Shown one piece after another: positions 1-9,222 of a DNA stretch of 64,000 bases. A model generated the notes under the pieces. That model searched no databases. It saw nothing but the letters and a program-made list of their open reading frames with translations, and had not been told where the DNA came from. The DNA is taken from the NCBI GenBank assembly GCA_963781775.1, contig CAWAHE010000005.1, positions 10,995 to 74,994 on the forward strand. Reading direction: 5' to 3'. A program made the translations under genes and the position numbers. This DNA comes from CAVSRC01 sp963781775. Lineage in GTDB: Bacteria; Pseudomonadota; Alphaproteobacteria; Rhizobiales; Kaistiaceae. Numbering within the stretch: the stretch's first letter is position 1; each line of letters opens with the position of its first letter.

Positions 1-729
1 CAGATCTCCGAGTTCAGTCTGGTCATCGCCTTCCTCGGCGTCGATCTCGGCCACCTGTCCCAGGACCTGCAGAGCGCCATCATCTTCGGCTTCGTCCTGA
101 CGGCAATCGCCACCACGCCGCTCTACAAGTCGGCTTACGCCATCCATGCCATGCTGGCGCCGACGCTGCGCGCCCTCGGCTTCAAGGACCCGCCGGTCGC
201 GGCAGCGGAGGACGAGGCCGAGTTCCGCCTTGCGATCCTTGGCTTCCACCGCATCGCGGCGTCGCTCCTCTACAACATTGCGCGCGACGACCCGGAATTG
301 ACCTCCAAGACGCTGGTGGTCGATTTCAACGTCAGCCTGCACGATCGCATTCGCGCAGTCGGCGCCCACGTCAAATATGGCGACCTCGCCAATCCCGAGA
401 CGCTGCATCATGCCGGCGTCGATCGCGCCGAGGTGGTGGTGCTGACGGTGCCGGACGATCTCCTGCGCGGCGTCGACAACCGCAAGCTCGTCGAGAACGT
501 GCGGCGCATCAATCCGACGGCGATCATCATCGCCAACGCGGTGTCGTTCCCCGATGCCGATGCGATCTACGAGGCAGGCGCGCAGTATGTGTTCCTGTCG
601 CGCCTGGAGACCGCCCGTGGACTCGGCAAGGCTATTGGCGAGGCGCTGAACGGCAATCTCGGCTCCTATCGCAAGACCCGCGAGGGCGAGGACGGCAAGC
701 CTTCCGCGCGCGAGGAAGTCCTGCGCTAG
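1..729 (+). CDS. Kef-type cation:proton antiporter, C-terminal part (partial)
   Basis: The frame is open from base 1, so the gene begins outside the window. The first residues (QISEFSLVI) and the following hydrophobic stretch match the last transmembrane helices of CPA2 (Kef/YbaL) K+/H+ antiporters. A soluble TrkA-N-like Rossmann domain follows (about residues 75-200 of the visible part: RLAILGFHRIAASLLYNI, then LVVDFNVSLHDRI and a GDLANPE segment). The usual glycine-rich GxGxxG loop of the TrkA-N fold is degenerate here (GFHRIA), so nucleotide gating may be altered. Role from the family: membrane cation efflux or pH homeostasis. The next gene is convergent and ends 4 bases away. Confidence 0.85.
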   Translation, partial: QISEFSLVIAFLGVDLGHLSQDLQSAIIFGFVLTAIATTPLYKSAYAIHAMLAPTLRALGFKDPPVAAAEDEAEFRLAILGFHRIAASLLYNIARDDPELTSKTLVVDFNVSLHDRIRAVGAHVKYGDLANPETLHHAGVDRAEVVVLTVPDDLLRGVDNRKLVENVRRINPTAIIIANAVSFPDADAIYEAGAQYVFLSRLETARGLGKAIGEALNGNLGSYRKTREGEDGKPSAREEVLR

Positions 730-733
730 CCGG

Positions 734-1522
734 TCACGGCATCAACTGGCCGCCATTGACCTCGATGACCTGACCGATGATGTAGCCGGAGAGCGACGGC
801 GAGGCGAGGAACAGGTACGCGCCGACGCAATCCTCCGGCACCCCGTAGCGCCCTTGCGGGATGGTCGCCAGCATCGTGGCCATCTGTTCCGGCGTCGAAT
901 AGCGCTCATGGAACGGCGTCAGAATAACGCCGGGCGCCACGGCGTTGACGCGGATGCCGCTGCCGATGAGTTCCTTCGCCATGCCGCGGGTGACGTTGGA
1001 GACGAAAGCCTTCGCCGAGCCGTAGAGGCCGGCGCCGCCGCCGGCGCCGTTGCGTGCCGCGATTGAGCTCGTGTTGATGATGAAGCCGCCGTTCTTCCTG
1101 AGCCAGGGTATCGCGGTGCGGCTGGCGGCGAGCACCGAACGGCCGTTAAGGTCCATGACCTTGTCGTATTGCTCGTCGGTCATGTCGGCGTAGTTCACGC
1201 GCCCGAGCATCAGCCCGGCATTGTTGATCAGGCCGTCGAGGCCGCCGAAATGATTTGCCGACTCTTCGACGATGCGCGCCGTGTTGGCGGAGACGGTGAC
1301 GTCTCCCCGGACCAGAAAGACCTCGCCGCCGGTGTCGGCTATGCCCTTGGCGACCGCCTCCGCCGCGTCGACGCTTGAATTGTAATGCAGCGCGACCCGG
1401 GCGCCCTGCGCCGCGAAGGCCCTGGCAAGCGCCGCACCGATGCCGGTTGAAGCGCCGGTGATCAGCACGGCTTTGCCGGCAAGGTCGGGGATCGTCAGGC
1501 GGCTGGAGTCTTCCGTGGGCAT
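734..1522 (-). CDS. SDR family NAD(P)-dependent oxidoreductase
   Basis: A 262-residue classical short-chain dehydrogenase. The cofactor motif TGASTGIG is near residue 20, NNAG near residue 100, and the catalytic Tyr/Lys pair is in YGSAK. The C-terminal IIGQVIEVNGGQ is the usual SDR ending. I chose the ATG at 1522 (MPTEDSS) because AGGA lies just upstream; the frame stays open to 1582. The substrate cannot be inferred. The gene is convergent with the antiporter and divergent from the GNAT gene. Confidence 0.88.
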   Translation of the reverse strand: MPTEDSSRLTIPDLAGKAVLITGASTGIGAALARAFAAQGARVALHYNSSVDAAEAVAKGIADTGGEVFLVRGDVTVSANTARIVEESANHFGGLDGLINNAGLMLGRVNYADMTDEQYDKVMDLNGRSVLAASRTAIPWLRKNGGFIINTSSIAARNGAGGGAGLYGSAKAFVSNVTRGMAKELIGSGIRVNAVAPGVILTPFHERYSTPEQMATMLATIPQGRYGVPEDCVGAYLFLASPSLSGYIIGQVIEVNGGQLMP

Positions 1523-1644
1523 CGGATTTGGTATCCTGATTGGGTGCTTGACCGGGCGGCCGGGCGATTTATGCCTCCGCACCGCCGGTTGGGCAAACGC
1601 CCGCCGGCCATCCTTGAGTTTTCACGGGAATCGGCGTCAGATCG

Positions 1645-2220
1645 ATGCAGCTCAAGGATCGCCCCCCAGTTTCCCCATCCATGTCGGGTCTCAGTCTTCG
1701 CGACGCCAAGCTTGCCGATCTTGCACGCCTCTGCGAGATCGAGACGCTCTCTTTTTCCGCCGACCGCTTGTCGCGGCGCAGTTTCGCCCGCCTGATCGGC
1801 CGGCCGAGCGCCAGCTTGCGGGTCGCGGCCTGGGGCGGCGAGATCGTCGGCTACCATCTGGTTCTGACCCGTGCCGGCAGCGCGGTAGCGCGCCTCTATT
1901 CGCTCGTGGTCGCGGAAAGTGCCCGTGGACGCGGTCTCGGCGAGAAGCTGCTCGCCGATGCCGAGCGCGTCGCGCGGCGGAAGGGCGCCAACGCCTTGCG
2001 CCTCGAGGTCCGCACCGACAACACCGCCGCGCTTCGCCTCTATGGCCGCCGCGGTTACCAGCGCATCGGAACCTACCCGCGCTACTATGCCGATGGCGCC
2101 GACGCGCTTCGCTATGAGAAGCCGCTTGGCCGCCGGCTCCGCGTCCGGCCGGCGGCACAGGCTGCCGCAAAAGCGAGAATCGATGTCCGGCGGACTTTGG
2201 TGTATCCACGCCCGTCATGA
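1645..2220 (+). CDS. GNAT family N-acetyltransferase
   Basis: A 191-residue GNAT (RimI-like). The acetyl-CoA loop is seen in ARGRGLGEKLL (about residues 92-102), followed by the beta5/alpha4 region LRLEVRTDNTAALRLYGRRGY typical of the family. A later in-frame ATG at 1681 is an alternative start. The C-terminal 25 residues are basic and not part of the fold. It lies 80 bases upstream of a RimK-like ATP-grasp ligase on the same strand, so the two probably form one unit. The acceptor is unknown. If they act together, one plausible scheme is peptide-type ligation plus N-acetylation of a small molecule or protein tail; that is inference from gene pairing only. Confidence 0.85.
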   Translation: MQLKDRPPVSPSMSGLSLRDAKLADLARLCEIETLSFSADRLSRRSFARLIGRPSASLRVAAWGGEIVGYHLVLTRAGSAVARLYSLVVAESARGRGLGEKLLADAERVARRKGANALRLEVRTDNTAALRLYGRRGYQRIGTYPRYYADGADALRYEKPLGRRLRVRPAAQAAAKARIDVRRTLVYPRPS

Positions 2221-2300
2221 AACAGTCATCACCGCGCCGTCCGGCTGCTCCGCGCATCTGCCGCGGGCTGCCGTCCATTCGCGAATTCGGGGCCTGACCG

Positions 2301-3761
2301 ATGGCCGATTGGGTAATCCTGGTCGATTCGCCGAAGGACTTTCCGAACGCCGACACGCCGCACAAGGTCATCACGACCAAGGATTATCTGGCGCGCTCCA
2401 ACCTGTTCTCCGGCGCCCGGCCCCAGATCATCAATCTGTCGCGGTCATTCAACTATCAGAGCCGCGGTTATTATTCCTCTTTGCTGGCCGAGGCGCGCGG
2501 CCACCGCGTCATTCCGTCGGTCGAGACCATGGTCGATCTCGGCGCGCGCCAGCTCTACGCCCAGGCGCTGCCTGAACTCGACGACGCCCTCGCCAAGGCG
2601 CTTGCCGCCGCCGACGACAAGACGGTGCCAACGCGGATTCTTGCTTATTTTGGCGCGGTCGAGGATCGCCGCTTCGATCGTTTCGGCCGGCTTCTGTTCG
2701 ACTGGTACCGCTGTCCGGTGCTCGAGGTCACAATCGACACCACCAACGGACGCCCGCAGATCCGACGGCTGTCCTCCATCCCGGTGACCAAACTGTCGGC
2801 GGCCGAACTCGCCTTCTTTCACACCGCTCTGCATACCCACACGACGCGCCAGTGGCGCTCCAAGAAGGATCGCGCGACGCCGCGCTATTCGTTCGCCGTT
2901 CTATACGACCCCAAGGAGGCGATGCCGCCGTCGACCCAGGCGAGCGTCAAGCACTGGGCGCGGGTCGCCGAAAAGCTCGGAGTCGAGGTCGAACCGATCA
3001 CCCGTCGCGATCTGGCTCGGCTGGCCGAGTTCGATGCGCTGTTCATTCGCGAGACCACCTCGATCGACAACCACACCTATCGCTTCGCGCGACGGGCAGT
3101 GCAGGAGGGCATGCCGGTCATCGACGACCCGATCTCGATGATCCGCTGCACCAACAAGATCTACCTGCACGAGTTGATGACCAGCAACGGCATATCGGTG
3201 CCGCCGACCGTGATCGTCAGCGGCATGCACGACCTTCAGCGGGCGGCGGACGAACTGGGCTTCCCGATGGTCCTCAAGATCCCGGATTCGTCCTTCTCGC
3301 GCGGCGTCAAGAAAGCCGACAACGCCGAGGAACTGAGCGCCCTCGCCAAAGCATGGTTCGAGGATACCGACCTTCTGCTCGCCCAGGCCTTCATGCCGAC
3401 GCCGTTCGATTGGCGGGTCGGCGTGCTCGGCGGCAAGCCGCTGTTCGCCTGCCAATACATGATGGCCAAGAAACACTGGCAGATCGTCCGCCACGGGGCC
3501 AACGGCAAGGCATCGGAAGGCGGCTGGCATACGCCGCCGCTCGGCGAAGCGCCGCCGGCGGTCATCGACATTGGCCTGCGTGCCGCGCAACTGATTGGCG
3601 ATGGTCTCTATGGCGTCGACCTGAAGGAGACCGCTGACGGCATTTTCGTCGTCGAGGTCAACGACAATCCCAATATCGATCACGGCGTCGAGGACCAGGC
3701 CGAAAAAGACCAGGTGTGGATTCAGCTCACCCGCTGGTTCATCGACCGGATCGAAAGCTGA
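2301..3761 (+). CDS. RimK-like ATP-grasp ligase with N-terminal RLAN-type domain
   Basis: A 486-residue protein. Residues 1 to about 200 (MADWVILVDSPKDFPNADTP and on) look like the RimK-like ATP-grasp N-terminal domain; residues 270-480 form the ATP-grasp fold. Supporting motifs are the ATP-binding FPMVLKIPDSSFSRGVKK, the glycine-rich loop region, and the Mg-binding end GIFVVEVNDNPNIDHGVED. RimK relatives add amino acids (often glutamate) to a carboxylate using ATP; this subfamily is usually called RimK family protein and its substrate is not established. It follows the GNAT gene and overlaps or abuts the first MFS exporter gene, which suggests a make-and-export unit. Confidence 0.85.
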   Translation: MADWVILVDSPKDFPNADTPHKVITTKDYLARSNLFSGARPQIINLSRSFNYQSRGYYSSLLAEARGHRVIPSVETMVDLGARQLYAQALPELDDALAKALAAADDKTVPTRILAYFGAVEDRRFDRFGRLLFDWYRCPVLEVTIDTTNGRPQIRRLSSIPVTKLSAAELAFFHTALHTHTTRQWRSKKDRATPRYSFAVLYDPKEAMPPSTQASVKHWARVAEKLGVEVEPITRRDLARLAEFDALFIRETTSIDNHTYRFARRAVQEGMPVIDDPISMIRCTNKIYLHELMTSNGISVPPTVIVSGMHDLQRAADELGFPMVLKIPDSSFSRGVKKADNAEELSALAKAWFEDTDLLLAQAFMPTPFDWRVGVLGGKPLFACQYMMAKKHWQIVRHGANGKASEGGWHTPPLGEAPPAVIDIGLRAAQLIGDGLYGVDLKETADGIFVVEVNDNPNIDHGVEDQAEKDQVWIQLTRWFIDRIES

Positions 3762-3763
3762 TC

Positions 3764-5092
3764 TTGCCCGCCACGCCCGAAGGCGGCCCATCCGTCGCGC
3801 CGGAAGAACCCGCGACCGGGAACACCGGCGATGGCCAAGCACCGTCCCGCTGGGGAGCGCTTCGCTACCGCTCATACCGCATCTTCTGGGCGGCGCGCTT
3901 TCTCTCCTCGATCTCCGCGCTCATCGTCGGCGTGGCCGTCGGCTGGCAGATCTACGATCTGACCCGCAGCACCTTCCAGCTCGGTCTCGTCGGTCTGGTC
4001 GAATTCGCGCCCGGCCTCCTGCTCGTGCTGGTCACGGGCACCGTTGCCGACCGCTATAACCGTCGCGCCATCATGTCGATCTGTCAGGCTACCGAGGCCG
4101 CTTGCGCGGCAACTCTCGTCGGATTTGTGGTCACGGGAATTGTCGCCGCGCCCCTCATCCTGCTGCTGGTCGCCGGGATTGGCGTCGCACGTGCGTTCTA
4201 CCGGCCGGCGTCGCAGTCGCTGCTCGTCAACCTCGTGCCGCGCGAAGAACTTGCCAGTGCGATCGCCTGGAGTTCGTCCTCCAATCAGACCGCGACAATT
4301 CTCGGTCCCGTCGCCGGCGGCCTGTTGTACGGCCTCGGCGCGCAGGTCGCCTACGGCACTGCTTTCGTCTGTCTGGCGTCGGCCTCGCTGCTCCTCACGC
4401 GCGTGCCCAAGCCCGAGCAGAGATCGCTGCGCGAGCCACCAAGCTGGAACAGCCTGGCCGCAGGCGTTCGCTACCTGTGGCGGGAGAAGATCGTCCTCGG
4501 CGCCACGTCGCTGGATCTCTTCGCCGTGCTCCTCGGCGGCGCCACGGCGCTGCTGCCGGCTTTTGCCCGCGATGTCCTCGACACCGGGCCATGGGGCCTC
4601 GGGCTGCTCCGCGCCGGACCGGCGATCGGCGCTCTCTCGGTGGCGCTGTTCCTCGCCGTGCGCCCTCTCAAGCGCAACGCCGGGCGCGTCATGTTTGCCA
4701 CCGTCATCCTGTTCGGTCTGGCGACCATCGTGTTCGGCCTCTCGCGAACCGTATGGCTGTCGATCGTCATGCTCGCCGTGATGGGGGCCACCGATCAGTT
4801 CAGCGTTTTCATCCGCCAGACGCTCGTCCAGATCTGGACTCCGGATGCGCTGCGCGGGCGCGTGACCGCGGTCAACTCGATCTTCATCGGCGCCTCCAAC
4901 GAGCTCGGCGCCTTCCGCGCCGGCACGGTCGCGGCTTTCATCGGCGTCGTGCCCGCCGTGCTTCTCGGCGGCGTCGGCACGGTGGCCGTCGCGGCCGTCT
5001 GGATGCGGTTGTTCCCGATGCTTCGCGACGCCGACCGGCTCGACGGCCGCGGTGAAGCCCGGCCGCTTCCGCAGCCCGCCCCGATCGCGTAA
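3764..5092 (+). CDS. MFS transporter, EntS/MFS_3-type exporter (copy 1)
   Basis: A polytopic permease of about 442 residues. The conserved region starts at WGALRYRSYRIFWAARF and includes VGWQIYDLT, the MFS loop TGTVADRYNRR, and several hydrophobic helices. No ATG is available: either GTG at 3716 (inside the ligase gene) or TTG at 3764 (2 bases after its stop) starts it. I prefer 3764 because it avoids a 46-base overlap. The protein is closely similar to the next gene, in phase over the whole length (GWQIYDLTR, FAPxLLLVLVTGT, SFQ/FIGASNELG), so this is a tandem duplication. It probably exports a small molecule; the substrate is unknown. Confidence 0.82.
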   Translation: MPATPEGGPSVAPEEPATGNTGDGQAPSRWGALRYRSYRIFWAARFLSSISALIVGVAVGWQIYDLTRSTFQLGLVGLVEFAPGLLLVLVTGTVADRYNRRAIMSICQATEAACAATLVGFVVTGIVAAPLILLLVAGIGVARAFYRPASQSLLVNLVPREELASAIAWSSSSNQTATILGPVAGGLLYGLGAQVAYGTAFVCLASASLLLTRVPKPEQRSLREPPSWNSLAAGVRYLWREKIVLGATSLDLFAVLLGGATALLPAFARDVLDTGPWGLGLLRAGPAIGALSVALFLAVRPLKRNAGRVMFATVILFGLATIVFGLSRTVWLSIVMLAVMGATDQFSVFIRQTLVQIWTPDALRGRVTAVNSIFIGASNELGAFRAGTVAAFIGVVPAVLLGGVGTVAVAAVWMRLFPMLRDADRLDGRGEARPLPQPAPIA

Positions 5093-5132
5093 ACAGGCGC
5101 GCAACTCTCGAACCGATCGATCGCAGGAAGCC

Positions 5133-6374
5133 ATGCCAGCGGCTGAAACCGAACCCGCCGCCAGTCAGTGGGGCGCCCTGCGCAACCGCGGTTTCATGGT
5201 GTTCTGGGTGTCGCGGCTGTTCGCCACGTTCGCCGCCCAGATCGTCAGCGTCGCGATCGGCTGGCAGATTTACGATCTGACCCGCGACCCGTTCGACCTC
5301 GGCCTTGTCGGGCTGGTCCAGTTCGCCCCAGCTCTCCTGCTGGTGCTGGTCACCGGCACGGTCTCGGACCGGTTCAACCGCCGGCGCATCGTCGCCATCT
5401 GCCAGTTCGTCGAGGCCGCCTGTGCGCTGGCTTTCCTCGTCTCCACCGTCACGGGAACGATTTCGCCGGCCCGCATCTTCGCCATCCTCGTCGTCTTCGG
5501 CATTGCCCGCGCCTTCATGAATCCGGCGGCGCAATCGCTCATTCCCAACCTCGTTGTCGAGCGCGATCTGTCGAGCGCCATCGCGTTGTCGTCGTCGTCC
5601 TGGCAGATCGCCACCATCGTCGGACCGGTCATCGGCGGCCTTCTCTACGGCGTCTCCGCCGCGGCCCCCTACGCCTCGGCCTTCGTCCTGTTCGCCGTCG
5701 CCGGAGCGATGGTGCTGGCCGTCCCGCGCCCGCCGCAAAAGACCGTCCCCGAGCCGGCCACATGGTCCACCGTCATCGCCGGCTTCCGCTACGTCTGGCA
5801 GGAGAAGATCGTGCTCGGCGCCATCTCGCTCGACCTGTTTGCCGTGCTGCTGGGAGGAGCGGTGGCGTTGCTGCCGGCCTATGCCCGCGACATCCTCGAT
5901 ACCGGACCGTGGGGCCTCGGCCTCCTGCGCTCGGCGCCCGGGATGGGGGCGATCGTGGTTGCGCTCTATCTCGCCGTCCGTCCGGTGCGCGATCACGCCG
6001 GCGTCATCATGTTTGTCACCGTTGGCTTGTTCGGAGCGTTCAACCTCGTCTTCGGCCTGTCGACCGCGGTGTGGTTGTCGGTGCTCGCGCTCGCCCTGGC
6101 CGGCGCCGCCGACATGATCAGCGTCTACATCCGCGAAACGCTCATCCAGTTGTGGACGCCGGATGCCGTTCGCGGTCGGGTCAATGCTGTCAACGCGGTG
6201 TTCATCGGCGCGTCCAACGAACTCGGCGAGTTCCGCGCCGGCACGGTCGCGGCCCTCATCGGCGTTGTGCCAGCGGTAGTGATCGGGGGGGTCGGCACGC
6301 TCGCCGTTGCCGGCATCTGGGCCTGGGCGTTCCCGATGCTCCGGCGCATCCGTCGCCTCGACCGCCGCACCTGA
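5133..6374 (+). CDS. MFS transporter, EntS/MFS_3-type exporter (copy 2)
   Basis: A 413-residue MFS permease paralogous to the preceding gene. The start ATG at 5133 (MPAAETEPA) has AGGAAG just upstream; a longer frame from 5052 would overlap copy 1. Shared landmarks are QWGALRNRGFMVFW, IGWQIYDLTRDPF, VTGTVSDRFNRRR and GRVNAVNAVFIGASNELG. Family members move siderophores, drugs or other small molecules out by proton antiport. Two adjacent paralogues may work as a heteromer or have diverged in substrate. Only 40 bases separate the copies. Confidence 0.85.
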   Translation: MPAAETEPAASQWGALRNRGFMVFWVSRLFATFAAQIVSVAIGWQIYDLTRDPFDLGLVGLVQFAPALLLVLVTGTVSDRFNRRRIVAICQFVEAACALAFLVSTVTGTISPARIFAILVVFGIARAFMNPAAQSLIPNLVVERDLSSAIALSSSSWQIATIVGPVIGGLLYGVSAAAPYASAFVLFAVAGAMVLAVPRPPQKTVPEPATWSTVIAGFRYVWQEKIVLGAISLDLFAVLLGGAVALLPAYARDILDTGPWGLGLLRSAPGMGAIVVALYLAVRPVRDHAGVIMFVTVGLFGAFNLVFGLSTAVWLSVLALALAGAADMISVYIRETLIQLWTPDAVRGRVNAVNAVFIGASNELGEFRAGTVAALIGVVPAVVIGGVGTLAVAGIWAWAFPMLRRIRRLDRRT

Positions 6375-6460
6375 AAATCCGGCGATTTCGCTTTGTGGCG
6401 TCATGATCGCCGATTATCATGTCCCCCGGTCACATTTTCGTTTTTTCCGTCGGGGTGTAC

Positions 6461-6787
6461 ATGTCGTCGACGACAGCGCGAGTTGCGGCCCTATTCCTGA
6501 CTGGCCTCATTGTTTCTGCGGTTTCGGCGGAAGCGCGCGATTGGGTGACCACGGGATGGAAGGAGATTCCCATTCGGGAATATCCCGCCGCCGCGGCGCC
6601 GCTGGTTGGCACGGTCAAAGGCGGTGTCTACCCGGACCTCACCGGCAAGTGCACGCGGGAACTCAATCTTCAGCAGATCGGCTACATGGACGGCCTGCAC
6701 CAGCGACTGCTGGTCAACAGCCGCTGGTGCGAGATCGCCACCCCGGCGCATGGCTGGATTTTCGGCGGATTCCTGAAGCCCTGGTGA
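6461..6787 (+). CDS. Small secreted protein of unknown function
   Basis: A 108-residue protein with a clear signal peptide (hydrophobic ALFLTGLIVSAVSAEA, cleavage probably after AEA). The mature part (DWVTTGWKEIPIREYPAAAA, later NSRWCEIATPAHGWIFGGFL) has the flavour of a bacterial SH3-like domain and two cysteines that could pair. I chose the ATG at 6461 with GGGGTG upstream over the longer frame from 6419, because it puts the signal peptide at the N-terminus. I do not recognise a specific family. Confidence 0.6.
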   Translation: MSSTTARVAALFLTGLIVSAVSAEARDWVTTGWKEIPIREYPAAAAPLVGTVKGGVYPDLTGKCTRELNLQQIGYMDGLHQRLLVNSRWCEIATPAHGWIFGGFLKPW

Positions 6788-6874
6788 GCGGCGGCGAGGA
6801 CCGCGCGCCGCAATTGCCGGCAAACCGGCGTACTTTCGCTCCCGGAGTTTACGGCGGCGCAACTTCGCCCAGAT

Positions 6875-7669
6875 ATGACGGCAGGCCTCTCTTCGGGAAA
6901 GGAACCCCCGCTGGCCATGGAACAGGCGTTTCCGGCCGCCGCGCTCTCGCTGCGCGGCCTGAGCAAGACGTTCGAGCGTCCCGCGGTCGACGCCCTCGAT
7001 CTGACCGTCCGCGCCGGCGAGTTCTACGCTCTTCTTGGGCCCAACGGCGCCGGCAAGACGACCACGCTGCGCATGGTCGTCGGCCTGCTGAAGCCCGACG
7101 CCGGATCGGTGTCCGTCTTCGGCGTCGATGCGCTTGCCGATCCGGTCGCGGCCAAACGGATGATGGCCTGGGTCTCCGACGAGCCGATGATCTACGACAA
7201 GCTGACGCCGCTCGAATATCTCGAGTTCGTCGCCGGCCTGTGGGAGGTTGACGCCGCCCAGGCAGAGGCGACCGCACGCGAGCTGATCGAGTGGCTGGGT
7301 CTTGGTCCCCACGCCGACGAGCGCTGCGAAGGCTTTTCGCGCGGCATGCGCCAGAAGGTGGCGCTCGCCGGTGCGCTGGTCCACGATCCGCGGTTGATCA
7401 TCCTCGACGAGCCGCTGACCGGTCTCGACGCCGGCACCGCCCGTCAGGTCAAGGACGTGTTGCAGGCGCGGGTGCAGGCCGGCGACACCGTCATCATGAC
7501 CACGCACATCCTCGAAGTCGCCGAGCGCATGGCAGAACGTATCGGCGTGCTCGCCAACGGCCACCTGATTGCCGAAGGCACGCTCGCCGAATTGAGTCTG
7601 CGCGCCGGCCGTGGCGGCAGCCTCGAGGACGTCTTCCTGAGTCTGGTCGCGGAGAGCGCCGCGGCATGA
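6875..7669 (+). CDS. ABC transporter ATP-binding protein
   Basis: A 264-residue ATPase (250 if it starts at the ATG at 6917). Walker A is GPNGAGKTT, the signature is FSRGMRQK, Walker B is LIILDEPLTGLD and the H-loop is TTHILE. The signature has R where the canonical LSGGQ has a second glycine, as is common in ABC-2-type exporters. It overlaps the downstream permease by ATGA (7666-7669), indicating translational coupling and a two-component exporter. The substrate is unknown. Confidence 0.9.
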   Translation: MTAGLSSGKEPPLAMEQAFPAAALSLRGLSKTFERPAVDALDLTVRAGEFYALLGPNGAGKTTTLRMVVGLLKPDAGSVSVFGVDALADPVAAKRMMAWVSDEPMIYDKLTPLEYLEFVAGLWEVDAAQAEATARELIEWLGLGPHADERCEGFSRGMRQKVALAGALVHDPRLIILDEPLTGLDAGTARQVKDVLQARVQAGDTVIMTTHILEVAERMAERIGVLANGHLIAEGTLAELSLRAGRGGSLEDVFLSLVAESAAA

Positions 7670-9201
7670 TCCGCCCGGGCTCGATATTGTGGCTTGGCCG
7701 CCACGAGTTGCGTCTCGCCTGGCGCGACTGGCGCGGCATGATGACGGCCGGCGGCCGACGGCGTCTTTCGACCGCCGCGATCATTCTTGTCTTTATTGGC
7801 CTGTGTCTGCATTTGCCGGCATGGGCGATGGTCGCCCGCTTCGCCGATGGCGGCCTCGACCCGGACAAGGCGTCGCTGGTTTCGGTGTCGATCATCGTCG
7901 CGCTCTACGCCTCGCTGCTTCTTGGCCAGGCGATGGAGACGGTCACGCGCACGCTCTACGCGCGCGGCGACCTCGATCTCGTGCTGTCCTCGCCCGTCGA
8001 GCCCCGCCGCCTGTTCTCGGTCAGAATTGCGGTGAATGCCGGCCTGATCGCGGTCATGGCGGTCACCCTCTCGCTGCCCTTTGTCGACGTGCTGGCGATC
8101 GCCGGCGGGCCGCGCTGGTTGTCCGGGATTGGCGTCGCGATCTGCATTGGCGTGTCCGCCGCAGCGCTGGCGGTGGCGATCACTATCGGCCTCTTCCGCC
8201 TGCTGGGCCCGCGCCGGACCCGTCTGGTCTCCCAGATTTTCGCGGCGCTGATCGGCGCCGGCTTCGCCATCGGCATCCAGGTCTTCGCCATCCTCTATTA
8301 CGGCACGTTCGTGCAACCAGCGAAGCTGGTTGGCAGTGCGTTCCTCGATCGCCTCCCCGGGGTCGATAGCCCGTTGTGGTGGCCGGCGCGCGCGGTCATG
8401 GGCGATTGGCTGGCGCTTGCCGGCGTGATCGCGATCTCGGCCGCGATCCTCGTCGTCGTCATGGCGACGTTCGCGCCGCGGCTCGGCGAACATTCCGTTG
8501 CCGCCACCGATCTGGCGACGTCGAGCGGACGCCGCCGACGGCGGGTGCGCCACTTTGCGGCGGCCTCGGCGGCCTCGGCGCTCCGCCGCAAAGAGTGGCT
8601 GCTGCTGCGCCGCGATCCCTGGCTCGCGTCGCAGACGCTGACCCAGCTCTTCTATCTCATCCCGCCGGCCCTCCTGCTCGCTCACAACTTCAGCGACTCT
8701 GCCGGCACGCTCGTGGTTGTGGTGGTGGTGCTGGTCACCGTCGCGGGCCAGCTTGCCGGGGCGCTGGCGTGGCTCGCCATCTCAGGCGAGGACGCACCCG
8801 ATCTCGTCGCCGCGGCGCCGATCGTGCCGCTCGCCGTGACGCGTGCCAAGGTCGAGGCGGTGATGGGCGCGGTCGGCATGGTGATGGCGCCGCTGCTCAT
8901 CGGCTTCGCCTTTCTGTCCCCGTCGCACGCGCTCGCGGCCCTGGTCGGCATCGCCGTCGCCGCCGCCTCGACCATCCGCATCCAGCTCTGGTTCCGGGTG
9001 CAGGCCAGGCGCAGTCACTTCCGCCGCCGCCACACTTCCTCGCGCATAGCCACCTTCGCCGAGGCGCTGACGTCGTTCTCGTGGGCCGCAGCCGCCGGCC
9101 TCGCGGCCGCCGGGTCTTGGCTCGCCGCCGGCAGTGCCGTCATCGCGCTTCTGATCGTGCTCGGCGCGCGGGCGGCAAGTCCGCGCAAGGCGCTCGCCTG
9201 A
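7666..9201 (+). CDS. ABC exporter permease, ABC-2-like
   Basis: A 511-residue membrane protein whose start ATG overlaps the stop of the ATPase gene. It has about ten hydrophobic segments, including AAIILVFIGLCLHLPAWAMV, and an inner charged loop RRRRVRHFAAASAASALRRK. The ALYASLLLGQAMETVTRTLY and LDLVLSSPVEPRRLF stretches fit ABC-2 permeases in which a large domain carries duplicated helices. It pairs with the ATPase to form an exporter of unknown substrate. A palindromic element lies just after its stop codon. Confidence 0.82.
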   Translation: MIRPGSILWLGRHELRLAWRDWRGMMTAGGRRRLSTAAIILVFIGLCLHLPAWAMVARFADGGLDPDKASLVSVSIIVALYASLLLGQAMETVTRTLYARGDLDLVLSSPVEPRRLFSVRIAVNAGLIAVMAVTLSLPFVDVLAIAGGPRWLSGIGVAICIGVSAAALAVAITIGLFRLLGPRRTRLVSQIFAALIGAGFAIGIQVFAILYYGTFVQPAKLVGSAFLDRLPGVDSPLWWPARAVMGDWLALAGVIAISAAILVVVMATFAPRLGEHSVAATDLATSSGRRRRRVRHFAAASAASALRRKEWLLLRRDPWLASQTLTQLFYLIPPALLLAHNFSDSAGTLVVVVVVLVTVAGQLAGALAWLAISGEDAPDLVAAAPIVPLAVTRAKVEAVMGAVGMVMAPLLIGFAFLSPSHALAALVGIAVAAASTIRIQLWFRVQARRSHFRRRHTSSRIATFAEALTSFSWAAAAGLAAAGSWLAAGSAVIALLIVLGARAASPRKALA

Positions 9202-9205
9202 AAGG

Positions 9206-9222
9206 CACACGTTCGCCGTGTG
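9206..9222. repeat. Palindrome CACACG-N5-CGTGTG, copy 1
   Basis: Arms at 9206-9211 and 9217-9222, with a 5-base spacer. A near-identical element with the same flanks (GGCACACG...CGTGTGAA, then a GGTCA-like motif) occurs at 10421-10437. Each copy sits about 110-140 bases upstream of the next gene on the + strand. They look like shared operator sites or short hairpins; the regulator is unknown. Confidence 0.45.

Noticed and set aside
4938..6404. Long antisense frames over the two MFS genes
   Set aside because: They have the Asp/Gly/Arg-rich composition of shadow frames; the + strand has clear membrane proteins with family motifs.
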